Positions 1-6,468 of a stretch of 64,000 bases of DNA are shown piece by piece. The stretch spans positions 1 through 64,000 of the forward strand of contig JANQHF010000088.1 of NCBI GenBank assembly GCA_028282725.1, given 5' to 3'. Positions within the stretch are counted from its first letter, which is position 1. Each line of letters starts with the position of its first letter. The notes under the pieces were generated by a model. That model searched no databases, had not been told where the DNA came from, and was given only the letters and a program-made list of their open reading frames with translations. This stretch comes from Saprospiraceae bacterium. GTDB lineage: Bacteria > Bacteroidota > Bacteroidia > Chitinophagales > Saprospiraceae. The translations under genes were made by a program, and so were the position numbers.

Positions 1-90
1 GAGTATGATCTTGCCGTTCAGCTAATGCTTCCCCTTGCCGGGTGCATAGAGGACTCTCACCTCCAAGTATCTGCCCCATGCCGGGCGCAC
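1..90 (-). mobile_element. 5' end of a group II intron (class C-like), cut by window edge
   Basis: Read on the minus strand from position 90, the sequence opens with the group II 5' boundary GTGCG followed by CCCGGCATGGG. It then shows GGTGAGAGTCC and GAAGCATTAGCTGAACGGCAAG-like blocks. These match in order the domain I start of bacterial group IIC introns such as the Oceanobacillus iheyensis intron, as recalled from memory. The element runs off the left edge, so its reverse transcriptase and domains V/VI are not visible. It begins directly after the U-tract of the terminator at 91-127, which is the known insertion preference of class C introns. Domain I is only partly present, so intactness cannot be judged. 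Confidence 0.78.
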
Positions 91-127
91 AAAAGAAAAG
101 GAGTCATGAATTTCTCCATAACTCCTT
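91..127 (-). terminator. Rho-independent terminator of the tRNA transcript
   Basis: On the minus strand a 7-bp perfect stem AAGGAGT (121-127) / ACTCCTT (98-104) is followed by TTCTTTT (91-97). It lies 10 bases after the 3' end of tRNA-Pro and directly before the group II intron boundary at 90. Confidence 0.75.
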
Positions 128-137
128 GATAATCAAG

Positions 138-212
138 TCGGGGCGGCAGGATTCGAACCTGCGACCCCCTGTTCCCAAAACAGGTGCGCTAACCGGACTG
201 CGCTACGCCCCG
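138..212 (-). tRNA. tRNA-Pro (anticodon UGG)
   Basis: A complete cloverleaf is visible on the minus strand. The acceptor stem is CGGGGCG/CGCCCCG with discriminator A at 138. The anticodon stem CCTGT/ACAGG encloses loop TTTGGGA, giving anticodon TGG. The T arm carries GGTTCGAATCC. No CCA is encoded. It is probably co-transcribed with the upstream tRNA-Ser and ends at the terminator 91-127. Confidence 0.95.
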
Positions 213-310
213 GGGGCCGAGTGTGAATTTGAGTTCTTGTGTGAGTGTGACCCATTATAAACAGATCCACATCACACCCAAACACCAACCCTTGCTCACA
301 CCCGATCAGC

Positions 311-398
311 GGTGAGAGGGGGATTCGAACCCCCGGTACCTGTTTCCAGGTACGCCGGTTTAGCAAACCGGTGGTTTCAGCCACTCACCCACCTCACC
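311..398 (-). tRNA. tRNA-Ser (anticodon GCU)
   Basis: On the minus strand the 88-nt class II tRNA has acceptor GGTGAGG / TCTCACC with a G-U last pair. Its anticodon stem CCGGT/ACCGG encloses loop TTGCTAA, giving anticodon GCT. A long variable arm (GTACCTG...CAGGTAC) and a T arm GGGGGTTCGAATCCCCC are present. No CCA is encoded. Its first 17 nt (382-398) are repeated three more times upstream inside a 102-bp tandem array. Confidence 0.95.
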
Positions 399-789
399 TT
401 GGTTCCGTCATCCCTTCGAACAACTTTATTTCTTTTTGACCAGCTCCTACGCCGGTTGAGCATCCCGCCACGGGCGGATCTGACACTCACCCACCTCACC
501 TTGGTTCCGTCATCCCTTCGAACAACTTTATTTCTTTTTGACCAGCTCTTACCCCGGTTGAGCATCCCGCCTCTGGCGGATCTGACACTCACCCAACTCA
601 CCCTGGTCCCCTCATCCTTTCGAACAACTCTTTTTCTTTTTGACCAACTCTTACCCCGGTTGAGCATCCCGCCACGGGCGGATCTGCCACTCACCCACCT
701 CACCCTGGTTCCGTCATCCCTTCGAACAACTTTATTTCTTTTTGACCAGCTCCTACGCCGGTTGAGCATCTCGCCTTTGGTCTGACGAC
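382..789 (-). repeat. Four tandem 102-bp repeats, each carrying a tRNA-Ser 5' fragment
   Basis: Units begin (plus strand) at 382, 484, 586 and 688, exactly 102 bp apart. The last one loses similarity after about 780. On the minus strand every unit ends with GGTGAGGTGGGTGAGTG, the first 17 nt of tRNA-Ser; the copies at 484 and 688 are exact and the one at 586 has one change. The rest of a unit contains a small CCGCC/GGCGG hairpin and a conserved A-rich stretch. There is no spacer variation and no fixed short repeat, so it is not CRISPR. Because 102 is divisible by 3, both strands stay open and give repetitive translations with no recognisable protein. The array sits between the tRNAs and their likely promoter. 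Confidence 0.9.
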
Positions 790-831
790 TCCGATAGTCG
801 TATCAGACTCGTCGGAGCGGATCTGATACAT
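781..831. repeat. Overlapping inverted repeats at the end of the 102-bp array
   Basis: Two interleaved stems can form here: CTCCGA/TCGGAG (first arm near 789) and TATCAGA/TCTGATA (near 801 and 823). A smaller CGACT/AGTCG also lies inside. They interrupt what would be the end of the fourth 102-bp unit, since GCGGATCTGA of the unit resumes after the insertion. The role is unknown; it may be a transcript structure or the scar of an insertion. Confidence 0.5.
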
Positions 832-913
832 TCTTCCCTTTCAATTTTCTCCTTGAGAATGCCAAATGAGTGACGAAATTGTCGATTTCAATGATCTTCT
901 CAGAAAAGAGCCC

Positions 914-943
914 CAAAGATATATTTTCCAATGTTTAAATCAA
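914..943 (-). promoter_or_regulatory. Bacteroidota-type promoter for the repeat/tRNA transcript
   Basis: On the minus strand TTG (941-943), 19 nt, then TATCTTTG (914-921) is an exact match to the TTG / TAnnTTTG consensus. It points towards the 102-bp repeats and the two tRNAs, with no gene between, and would give a leader of about 500 nt before tRNA-Ser. Confidence 0.6.
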
Positions 944-1097
944 GGTCAATTCTTCAAGATAATACCGTACTATACACCTCCGGTGATTTACCTGTCACAT
1001 TAAAATTACCACGAATCAGACACTATTTACATTATAAATTTGGATATATATAGCATTCCTGCTTATTTTGAGGCACGTTTTCATCATTAGATCCATA

Positions 1098-1172
1098 TTG
1101 GTCAATTCCCACACCTGAGAAGGTAATGATTGGCCAAAAAGACGGGGGCGGTACTTTGTACCGCCCTTTTTT
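1098..1172 (+). ncRNA. Structured leader or small RNA ending in a strong terminator
   Basis: A 9-bp stem TTGGTCAAT (1098-1106) / ATTGGCCAA (1129-1137) encloses an inner ACCT-GAGA-AGGT hairpin. It is followed by AAAAA and a 9-bp perfect terminator stem GGGCGGTAC (1146-1154) / GTACCGCCC (1158-1166) with six T. A TAAATTTG element at 1035-1042 could be the -7 box, although no TTG lies at the matching distance. No gene precedes it on this strand. It is therefore either a short RNA of about 120 nt or an attenuating leader of the creatininase-exosortase operon. No known riboswitch family was recognised. Confidence 0.45.
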
Positions 1173-1218
1173 ATTTTCTCATATAAAAAGGTCATATTCG
1201 GGAGTTCAAGAATCACGT

Positions 1219-1983
1219 ATGTCTCGAAGACCCTACATACTATCTGAATGTACATGGGCTGAAGTAAAGGAAAGAAAGATCGACCTGGCCATCCTGCCAT
1301 GGGGTGCGTGTGAAGCACATAATTTTCACTTGCCGTACGGCACGGATATCTATGAGGCTGATTATATCACTCACGAATCAGCAAGAAAGGCATATAGCAA
1401 TGAACAGGGCTTCATTGTCTTACCTACAATCCCTTTTGGTGTAAATACCGGGCAAATGGATATTTTTCTGGATATGAATATCTATCCAAGTACCCAACTC
1501 ACCATTCTTCGGGACGTGATCGAGGTCTTGTCCAATCATGGAGTTTCAAAGCTGTTGGTACTCAATAGCCACGGTGGAAATAATTTCAAGCCACTATTAC
1601 GTGAATTAGGCTCGGAATTCCCGGAAATGTTTCTTTCATTTTGTGATTGGTTCAGAAGCCTGGACAAATCTGATTTTTTTGAAGAGGAAGGAGATCACGC
1701 AGACGAGATGGAGACCAGCATCATCATGCACCTATATCCCGATTGGGTCGACCTTTCATCAGCAGGTCCCGGTGAAGCCAAAAACAGCAGGATCGGTGCT
1801 ATTCGCGAGGGATGGGCATGGGCTGAAAGACAATGGTCTGAAGTCACAACAGATACAGGTGTTGGCAATCCTATGAAAGCAAATGCCCAAAAGGGAAAGA
1901 ATTTTCTTAATTCGGTTACTGATAAGATTTCACAATTAATCATAGAACTTTGCCAATTGGATCTCGAGAATAAATACGAGTAA
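1219..1983 (+). CDS. Creatininase-family amidohydrolase
   Basis: The 254-residue protein belongs to the creatininase / MftE-like family of metal-dependent amide hydrolases. It shows the family metal-site pattern: E32, H34 and H37 in CEAHNFHLP, D43, NSHGGN at 116-121 and GDHADEMETS at 158-167. An in-frame ATG at 1126 was rejected because a Rho-independent terminator (1146-1172) lies inside that extension; 1219 gives the expected N-terminus. It is the first gene of an operon with an exosortase (15-bp gap) and a membrane protein. The substrate cannot be told from sequence; the setting suggests a link to exosortase-dependent surface processing, which is inference. Confidence 0.85.
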   Translation: MSRRPYILSECTWAEVKERKIDLAILPWGACEAHNFHLPYGTDIYEADYITHESARKAYSNEQGFIVLPTIPFGVNTGQMDIFLDMNIYPSTQLTILRDVIEVLSNHGVSKLLVLNSHGGNNFKPLLRELGSEFPEMFLSFCDWFRSLDKSDFFEEEGDHADEMETSIIMHLYPDWVDLSSAGPGEAKNSRIGAIREGWAWAERQWSEVTTDTGVGNPMKANAQKGKNFLNSVTDKISQLIIELCQLDLENKYE

Positions 1984-1998
1984 AATCAATACAAGAGA

Positions 1999-2583
1999 AT
2001 GGCTAAAAAGGTAAAAAAGACTAAAAAAACTACCAAAAAAAAGCAGGTACGTCAACCTGGTGAATGGGAATCGAGAAAACCGGTTCTGAAGTTTGCAGGA
2101 TCATTTCTTTTGGCCTGCCTCATATTTTACTTGCTTACAAATATGTCCTGGTTCAGTGCCTTCCGCACTCCCCTCTTAAACATGTATTCCGGTATATCGG
2201 CAGCTATATTAAACATATTCGGTTTTGGAGTGAGTGCCAGTGGTCCCATATTGAGTTCGGCTGACTTTTCCGTGAGTATTGAGGAGGGATGTGATGCAAT
2301 CGCACCTTCCATTCTCTATGCTATTTCGGTAGCCATCTTCCCCATGTCCTGGAATGTAAGATGGAAAGGGCTGGTTTTTGGACTTCTGGCTATTACAGTT
2401 CTAAATTTGATACGAATCATTACCCTCTACCTCACTGGTATTTATGTTCCTTCGTTGTTTGAGTTCATGCACGTAGATTTTTGGCAGGCAATTTTCATCG
2501 TGTTCACAGTCGGTATCTGGATCTATTGGATGAGATGGGGAACAAATCTGGATGCCGCTTCAACCAAAACTGCAGCATCATGA
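1999..2583 (+). CDS. Exosortase/archaeosortase-family transpeptidase
   Basis: This is a 194-residue multi-pass membrane protein with a Lys-rich cytoplasmic start. It has the three exosortase catalytic residues in order: Cys98 in EEGCDA, Arg139 in LNLIRI and His158 in FMHVDFWQ. Exosortases recognise a C-terminal sorting signal on exported proteins and cleave and transfer it at the membrane. This is the short single-domain form found in Bacteroidota (Xrt types). It follows the creatininase gene by 15 bp and overlaps the next gene by four bases (ATGA). No PEP-CTERM-like substrate gene was seen in the window, so the partner proteins must lie elsewhere. Confidence 0.85.
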   Translation: MAKKVKKTKKTTKKKQVRQPGEWESRKPVLKFAGSFLLACLIFYLLTNMSWFSAFRTPLLNMYSGISAAILNIFGFGVSASGPILSSADFSVSIEEGCDAIAPSILYAISVAIFPMSWNVRWKGLVFGLLAITVLNLIRIITLYLTGIYVPSLFEFMHVDFWQAIFIVFTVGIWIYWMRWGTNLDAASTKTAAS

Positions 2584-3185
2584 AAAACCTCCCCAACGTT
2601 CTGAAATTTTTGATTGTTTTTTTTATCGCCTATATCCTGATCACACTATTACCACTGATTGCACCGGTTCGGACGGCGGCAGTATCTACATATAATACCT
2701 TTCAACAAGTCACATTCAATGCTTTTCATCCGACTACCAGAACGGATTTTAGACTTTTCGACGGTGATTCAGACGAATTTGATTATTCGGTATATATCTA
2801 TTCTTTAAACCAATGGAAAAGCAGCCCCAATAAGAAATCAATACAACCATCATTTATTCTAAATCAAAACGCTCGCCTTACAGCTTTCGGCCCATTTATA
2901 ATGCTCATTTCCCTGATTATCGCTTCACCTATCAATTGGAAAAGAAAGCTCATTTCACTTTTTATAGGGGGAATTTTAATTTGTATTCTTCTCGCTATGA
3001 AGTACACTGCAATGATAGACGAAAATGCACCGGTTCTTCGTCCGGAAGGATTCTCAGCCTGGATTAAAATATCCGGCTTGTTCAATAATGCATTCAGGAC
3101 CCAGGAATTTCTCGCCCTGATCATCATCCCGGTTTGGGCTATTTCAAGTTTGCGCAAGCAGGAGTGGAAATGGTTCATGACCTGA
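2580..3185 (+). CDS. Exosortase-linked membrane protein of unknown function
   Basis: The 201-residue protein starts at an ATG overlapping the exosortase stop (ATGA), a sign of translational coupling. An N-terminal membrane segment (about residues 7-27) is followed by a soluble, probably periplasmic stretch of about 80 residues. Three further hydrophobic segments sit in the C-terminal half (LTAFGPFIMLISLII, LISLFIGGILICILLA, FLALIIIPVWAI). I do not recognise a named family. Its position suggests an accessory subunit or substrate-handling partner of the exosortase, which is inference from context only. Confidence 0.7.
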   Translation: MKNLPNVLKFLIVFFIAYILITLLPLIAPVRTAAVSTYNTFQQVTFNAFHPTTRTDFRLFDGDSDEFDYSVYIYSLNQWKSSPNKKSIQPSFILNQNARLTAFGPFIMLISLIIASPINWKRKLISLFIGGILICILLAMKYTAMIDENAPVLRPEGFSAWIKISGLFNNAFRTQEFLALIIIPVWAISSLRKQEWKWFMT

Positions 3186-3220
3186 TCTTCTCATAACTCA
3201 GCCATTGAATAGTCAGACCT

Positions 3221-3433
3221 TCAACCCAGCATCATGGCGGCATGATCCGAAATTCCTTCTGTTCTCAATTCATGCAGGTAATGCCATCCCTTAACCAATG
3301 GTTGCAAGTCTTTGCTAACATAAGTATGATCATAACGGTAACCATTTCCCTAATGACCCATCCGGGAAAATTCCCGTTTATTGCCATGTACCAATCCGAA
3401 ATATGTGGTATTAGTTAATACGAATACCAAAAG
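3221..3433 (-). pseudogene. C-terminal remnant of an endonuclease/exonuclease/phosphatase-family protein
   Basis: Translated on the minus strand, this stretch ends at a stop at 3221-3223. It reads through YRYDHTYVSKDL and WHYLHELRTEGISDHAAMM. The RYDH and SDHA motifs are the C-terminal active-site signature of the EEP (DNase I/Mg-phosphatase-like) family. An in-frame TAG at 3350-3352 breaks it, and everything N-terminal is gone where the AT-rich methylase gene begins. This looks like a chromosomal gene destroyed by insertion of the neighbouring restriction-modification segment. Confidence 0.65.
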
Positions 3434-3443
3434 AACAAATTCC

Positions 3444-3451
3444 TATATTTG
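3444..3451 (+). promoter_or_regulatory. -7 promoter element of the DNA methylase gene
   Basis: TATATTTG exactly matches TAnnTTTG. It ends six bases before the ATG at 3457, which predicts a leaderless or nearly leaderless mRNA. No TTG is seen at the usual -33 distance. Confidence 0.45.
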
Positions 3452-3456
3452 ATAAT

Positions 3457-4758
3457 ATGAACTTAGTAGAAGATTTAGTAGCGAATTATCACTCAAATAA
3501 GGTCAAGAATCAGGATGAAGCAATACATAATTGGTACAGATTTGTCCTCTCATTTCCTCCTCATCTTGTCCAACATTATATAAACAAATTCCACATAGGT
3601 AGTGAACATACTATACTTGACCCATTTGCTGGAACAGGAACAACGCTTGTCGAATCAAAGCTCAATGGAATTAATTCTGTTGGAATTGAAGCTAACCCAG
3701 TAACGAAATTTGCAACTCACACAAAGCTCAATTGGAATATTGATACAGAAAATCTCGCAGATACAGCTTTATCAATCGCTCACAAACTGAGTATTGATTT
3801 GAAAAGTCAAGGAATCATTGATTCAGAACTGATTTTTCCTGAGGAGCAAAAATTGTTGTCACTTCCAGAAAAAGAGTATAAGCTCCTAATAAAAAACTCA
3901 ATCAGTCCAAAAGCCTTACATAAAACGTTAGCACTATTAAAATTCATAAAGAATGAAAAGTGTGATAAAATAAGAAGTCATTTATTATTAGCATTTCTTA
4001 AATCAACTGTTAAAAACGTAAGTAATTTAAGATTTGGTCCAGAAATTGGAGTTGGTAAAATCAAAGAAGATGCAGAAGTAATTGCACCATGGCTTAATAA
4101 TGTCTTGGTTATCAAGAGAGATCTTGAACAAATATTACAGTCCGACAAAAATACTTCCTCTGAAATTTACTTAGGCGACTCAAGATCATGCAACCAATAT
4201 CTTGATCCATCATCAATAAATGCAGTGATTACCTCTCCTCCATATCCTAACGAAAAGGATTATTCAAGAACTACAAGACTTGAAAATGTTTTACTAGGTT
4301 TGATAAAAGACAAGTTGGAAATGAGAGCAATAAAGAAAACCTTCGTCAGGTCAAATACAAGATCGATATACAAGGATGACAAGGATGACATTTATATAAA
4401 GAAATATTCGAGTATTATAAAACTCGCCGAAAAAATTGAATCCAAGAGAATGGAATTAGGAAAGACCTCTGGTTTTGAAAGAATGTACTATAGGGTTGTA
4501 TTACAATATTTCGGTGGAATGACAAAGCATTTAGCAAACTTAAGAACGGCTTTAGCCCCAGGAGCTAAACTAGCGTATGTCGTTGGTGATCAGGCATCGT
4601 TCTTCAGAATTATGATTAGAACAGGAACCCTTTTATCTGAAATAGCTCAAAAATTGAACTATGAAGTTGAAGATCTGGAATTGTTCAGAACGAGAATGGC
4701 AACAGCTACAAAAGAACAATTAAGAGAAGAGGTTCTTATCCTCAAATGGAAAGGATAA
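3457..4758 (+). CDS. DNA methyltransferase of a restriction-modification system (TSPPY type)
   Basis: The 433-residue enzyme uses SAM to methylate DNA at an amino group (N4-cytosine or N6-adenine). Motif I is DPFAGTGTT at residues 55-63 and the catalytic motif IV TSPPY is at 259-263, so the order is SAM-binding first. Base composition is clearly more AT-rich than the flanks, and the gene interrupts an endonuclease-family remnant, both signs of horizontal arrival. The gene directly downstream looks like the first third of a restriction enzyme that has been truncated, so this is probably now an orphan methylase. The recognition sequence cannot be predicted. Confidence 0.88.
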   Translation: MNLVEDLVANYHSNKVKNQDEAIHNWYRFVLSFPPHLVQHYINKFHIGSEHTILDPFAGTGTTLVESKLNGINSVGIEANPVTKFATHTKLNWNIDTENLADTALSIAHKLSIDLKSQGIIDSELIFPEEQKLLSLPEKEYKLLIKNSISPKALHKTLALLKFIKNEKCDKIRSHLLLAFLKSTVKNVSNLRFGPEIGVGKIKEDAEVIAPWLNNVLVIKRDLEQILQSDKNTSSEIYLGDSRSCNQYLDPSSINAVITSPPYPNEKDYSRTTRLENVLLGLIKDKLEMRAIKKTFVRSNTRSIYKDDKDDIYIKKYSSIIKLAEKIESKRMELGKTSGFERMYYRVVLQYFGGMTKHLANLRTALAPGAKLAYVVGDQASFFRIMIRTGTLLSEIAQKLNYEVEDLELFRTRMATATKEQLREEVLILKWKG

Positions 4759-4762
4759 ACAA

Positions 4763-4960
4763 ATGGCCAGGCAAAACAGAAATTCTAAATTAATCGAAAA
4801 GATATTTTTTGACAATTATAAAAAAGGTGTAACAAAAATTGAATTCAAACGCGAAGATATCACTGATTCTGTAGCCTTCCCCGAAACACCGTGTCTTGAT
4901 GTCATATCTCTTCATTCTTCAGAGATGCCACATTGCTACACTAATTTTTCCAAATGCTGA
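4763..4960 (+). pseudogene. Truncated restriction endonuclease N-terminus
   Basis: The 65-codon frame begins four bases after the methylase. Its first ~35 residues (SKLIEKIFFDNYKKG..., FKREDI) resemble the N-terminus of type II restriction enzymes that pair with TSPPY methylases. After residue ~35 the sequence turns into unrelated, low-content translation and runs into the start of the next gene. This fits a deletion that removed most of the nuclease. The call rests on remembered resemblance and position; the alternative is a small unrelated protein. Confidence 0.5.
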
Positions 4961-5826
4961 AATATATCCCTTATCTGTTCGCTTTCATCATCCTGAGTTG
5001 CCATTCCCCATATGAGGATGAGGTCCTGGAATGGCGGGCACAAAGGTTGGCCGAATTGCAATCCCCATATGGATGGCCATCGGTAGTTGCCCTGTTTCAT
5101 CTGAAAAACTCCCTGGCCTACTTCGGAAGGTCTGACAAAAATGACTTTATCATTCCCAAAGGTCCATCAAGTTTTGGATTTCTTATGAAAACAGATAGTG
5201 GCGTTGTCATGAATACTTACCAGAGTGTATATGTTCAAGTCAACAATGAGCCGGTGCGACAAATCCTTATGAAGTCAGACAGGGATGCCGAGGGACCAAC
5301 CATGGCCTCTTATAAGAGCTTGCAATGGCACATTATCGAAAGAGGAAGTAACTATTATTTGCGCGTAAAAGATACCCTGAGTGAATATAGAACCAACCTC
5401 ACGACAATATCTGCATATCCCATCAATGAAGATTACAGGATTCTTGCAAAAGCCATTGATACGGATAATCCATCAGACAGCATCAGCTATACAAATATTC
5501 TTGGTTTGAATATTGTGAGACCGATTGCCGCTTTGCTCGAATTTACCTGGAATGACGAGATCTATCGTCTGACCGCATTGGACAATGACAGCAGCTCATA
5601 CTTTGTAATGGTCCATGATAGGACGAGTGGAATATCGACCTATGGAGGTGGAAGGTATCTTTACCCTGAAAAGAACAGTCGATCAGGTGTTGTCGTACTA
5701 GATTTCAATAAACTTATAAATCCTCCCTGTGTATTTACACCGTATGCGACCTGTCCTCTTCCTCCTAAGGTCAATCACTTGCCGTTTGAGATTAAAGCGG
5801 GGGAAAAAAATATGCACCTGTATTAA
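4954..5826 (+). CDS. DUF1684 lipoprotein
   Basis: The 290-residue protein has a lipoprotein signal (hydrophobic segment ending LSC, Cys16) and the hallmarks of DUF1684. These are an N-terminal EWRAQRLAELQSPYGWPSVVALFHL segment, where the family has a W...dGWLslvGL pattern, and the conserved C-terminal block NPPCVFTPYATCPLPP...AGEK. Members are exported proteins of unknown function in Bacteroidota and others. The start overlaps the end of the truncated nuclease frame, and the true upstream region seems to have been partly replaced by the methylase insertion. The next gene is separated by about 150 bp. Confidence 0.85.
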   Translation: MLKYIPYLFAFIILSCHSPYEDEVLEWRAQRLAELQSPYGWPSVVALFHLKNSLAYFGRSDKNDFIIPKGPSSFGFLMKTDSGVVMNTYQSVYVQVNNEPVRQILMKSDRDAEGPTMASYKSLQWHIIERGSNYYLRVKDTLSEYRTNLTTISAYPINEDYRILAKAIDTDNPSDSISYTNILGLNIVRPIAALLEFTWNDEIYRLTALDNDSSSYFVMVHDRTSGISTYGGGRYLYPEKNSRSGVVVLDFNKLINPPCVFTPYATCPLPPKVNHLPFEIKAGEKNMHLY

Positions 5827-5979
5827 TAATGATACCTCTTGTTTTTTAAAGGTTTCATCGGTAGAATTCCCGAAGGATTTACACGGATGAAGATCGTTTT
5901 CGTTTTCTTAATTATGAGGTACAAAGAATTTTTCATACAGAACCATCGTTAATTGGCCAGACGAAATCACTTAATAGAC

Positions 5980-6468
5980 ATGCGAATCCAGGTTTTCATC
6001 CTTGCCTTTGCTTTTTTTACATCTTCCAATATCGGAAGCAGCCAGGAATTCATGCCGAGTGACGAGGTGTTGAGCGATAAGGGCGAGACTGTGGATATCC
6101 AATCATACGTTTCAACGGGAAATCCTAAAATCGTAAGTCTGTGGGCAACATGGTGTGGTCCTTGTCGAATGGAACTCAATGCATTGAAAAAAGTCTATTC
6201 CAGGTGGTCAGAGGATTATGGAGTGGAAATTGTCGCAATTTCAGTCGATATACCGCTTATGGTCGGACGCGCAAGGAAAATGTTTGAGGTGAACGAATGG
6301 GACTTCACGTTTATGCATGACACCGACCAGGATCTTATGGAAAAATTAGGAGCTCAAGGATTACCCTATTCGATGTTAGTGGATGGGTCCGGAAAAATTC
6401 AATCCGTGCAACTTGGATATTTTCCCAATTATGAAAAACAACTTGAAAAGAAGATCAAAAAGCTATAG
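5980..6468 (+). CDS. TlpA-like thioredoxin-fold protein
   Basis: The 162-residue exported protein has a signal peptide (about residues 1-21, ending SSQ) and a thioredoxin fold with WCGPC at residues 58-62. It also has the cis-proline region (LPYSMLVD), so it is a periplasmic thiol-disulfide oxidoreductase of the TlpA/ResA type. An upstream TTG at 5953 would add nine charged residues before the signal peptide, so ATG 5980 is preferred. The last six bases overlap the end of the convergent ABC-F gene. The partner is unknown; cytochrome maturation or general disulfide reduction are the usual roles. Confidence 0.85.
   Translation: MRIQVFILAFAFFTSSNIGSSQEFMPSDEVLSDKGETVDIQSYVSTGNPKIVSLWATWCGPCRMELNALKKVYSRWSEDYGVEIVAISVDIPLMVGRARKMFEVNEWDFTFMHDTDQDLMEKLGAQGLPYSMLVDGSGKIQSVQLGYFPNYEKQLEKKIKKL

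Noticed and set aside
42..260. 72-codon frame over the intron edge and tRNA-Pro
   Set aside because: It crosses a terminator and a tRNA gene and overlaps the group II intron boundary; no protein similarity was recognised.
312..785. Long open frames on both strands (157 and 130 codons) across the repeats
   Set aside because: They run through a tRNA gene or through 102-bp repeats whose length is divisible by 3. The translations are repetitive copies without any known domain, so they are by-products of the repeat.
382..789. CRISPR array
   Set aside because: The whole 102-bp unit repeats; there are no unique spacers between short repeats and no cas genes nearby.
1098..1137. TPP or other known riboswitch before the creatininase gene
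   Set aside because: A CTGAGA string is present, but the other conserved TPP blocks are absent and the hairpin does not match any riboswitch I know.
1126..1218. Extended start of the creatininase gene at 1126
   Set aside because: The extension contains a perfect terminator hairpin and adds residues not found in the family.
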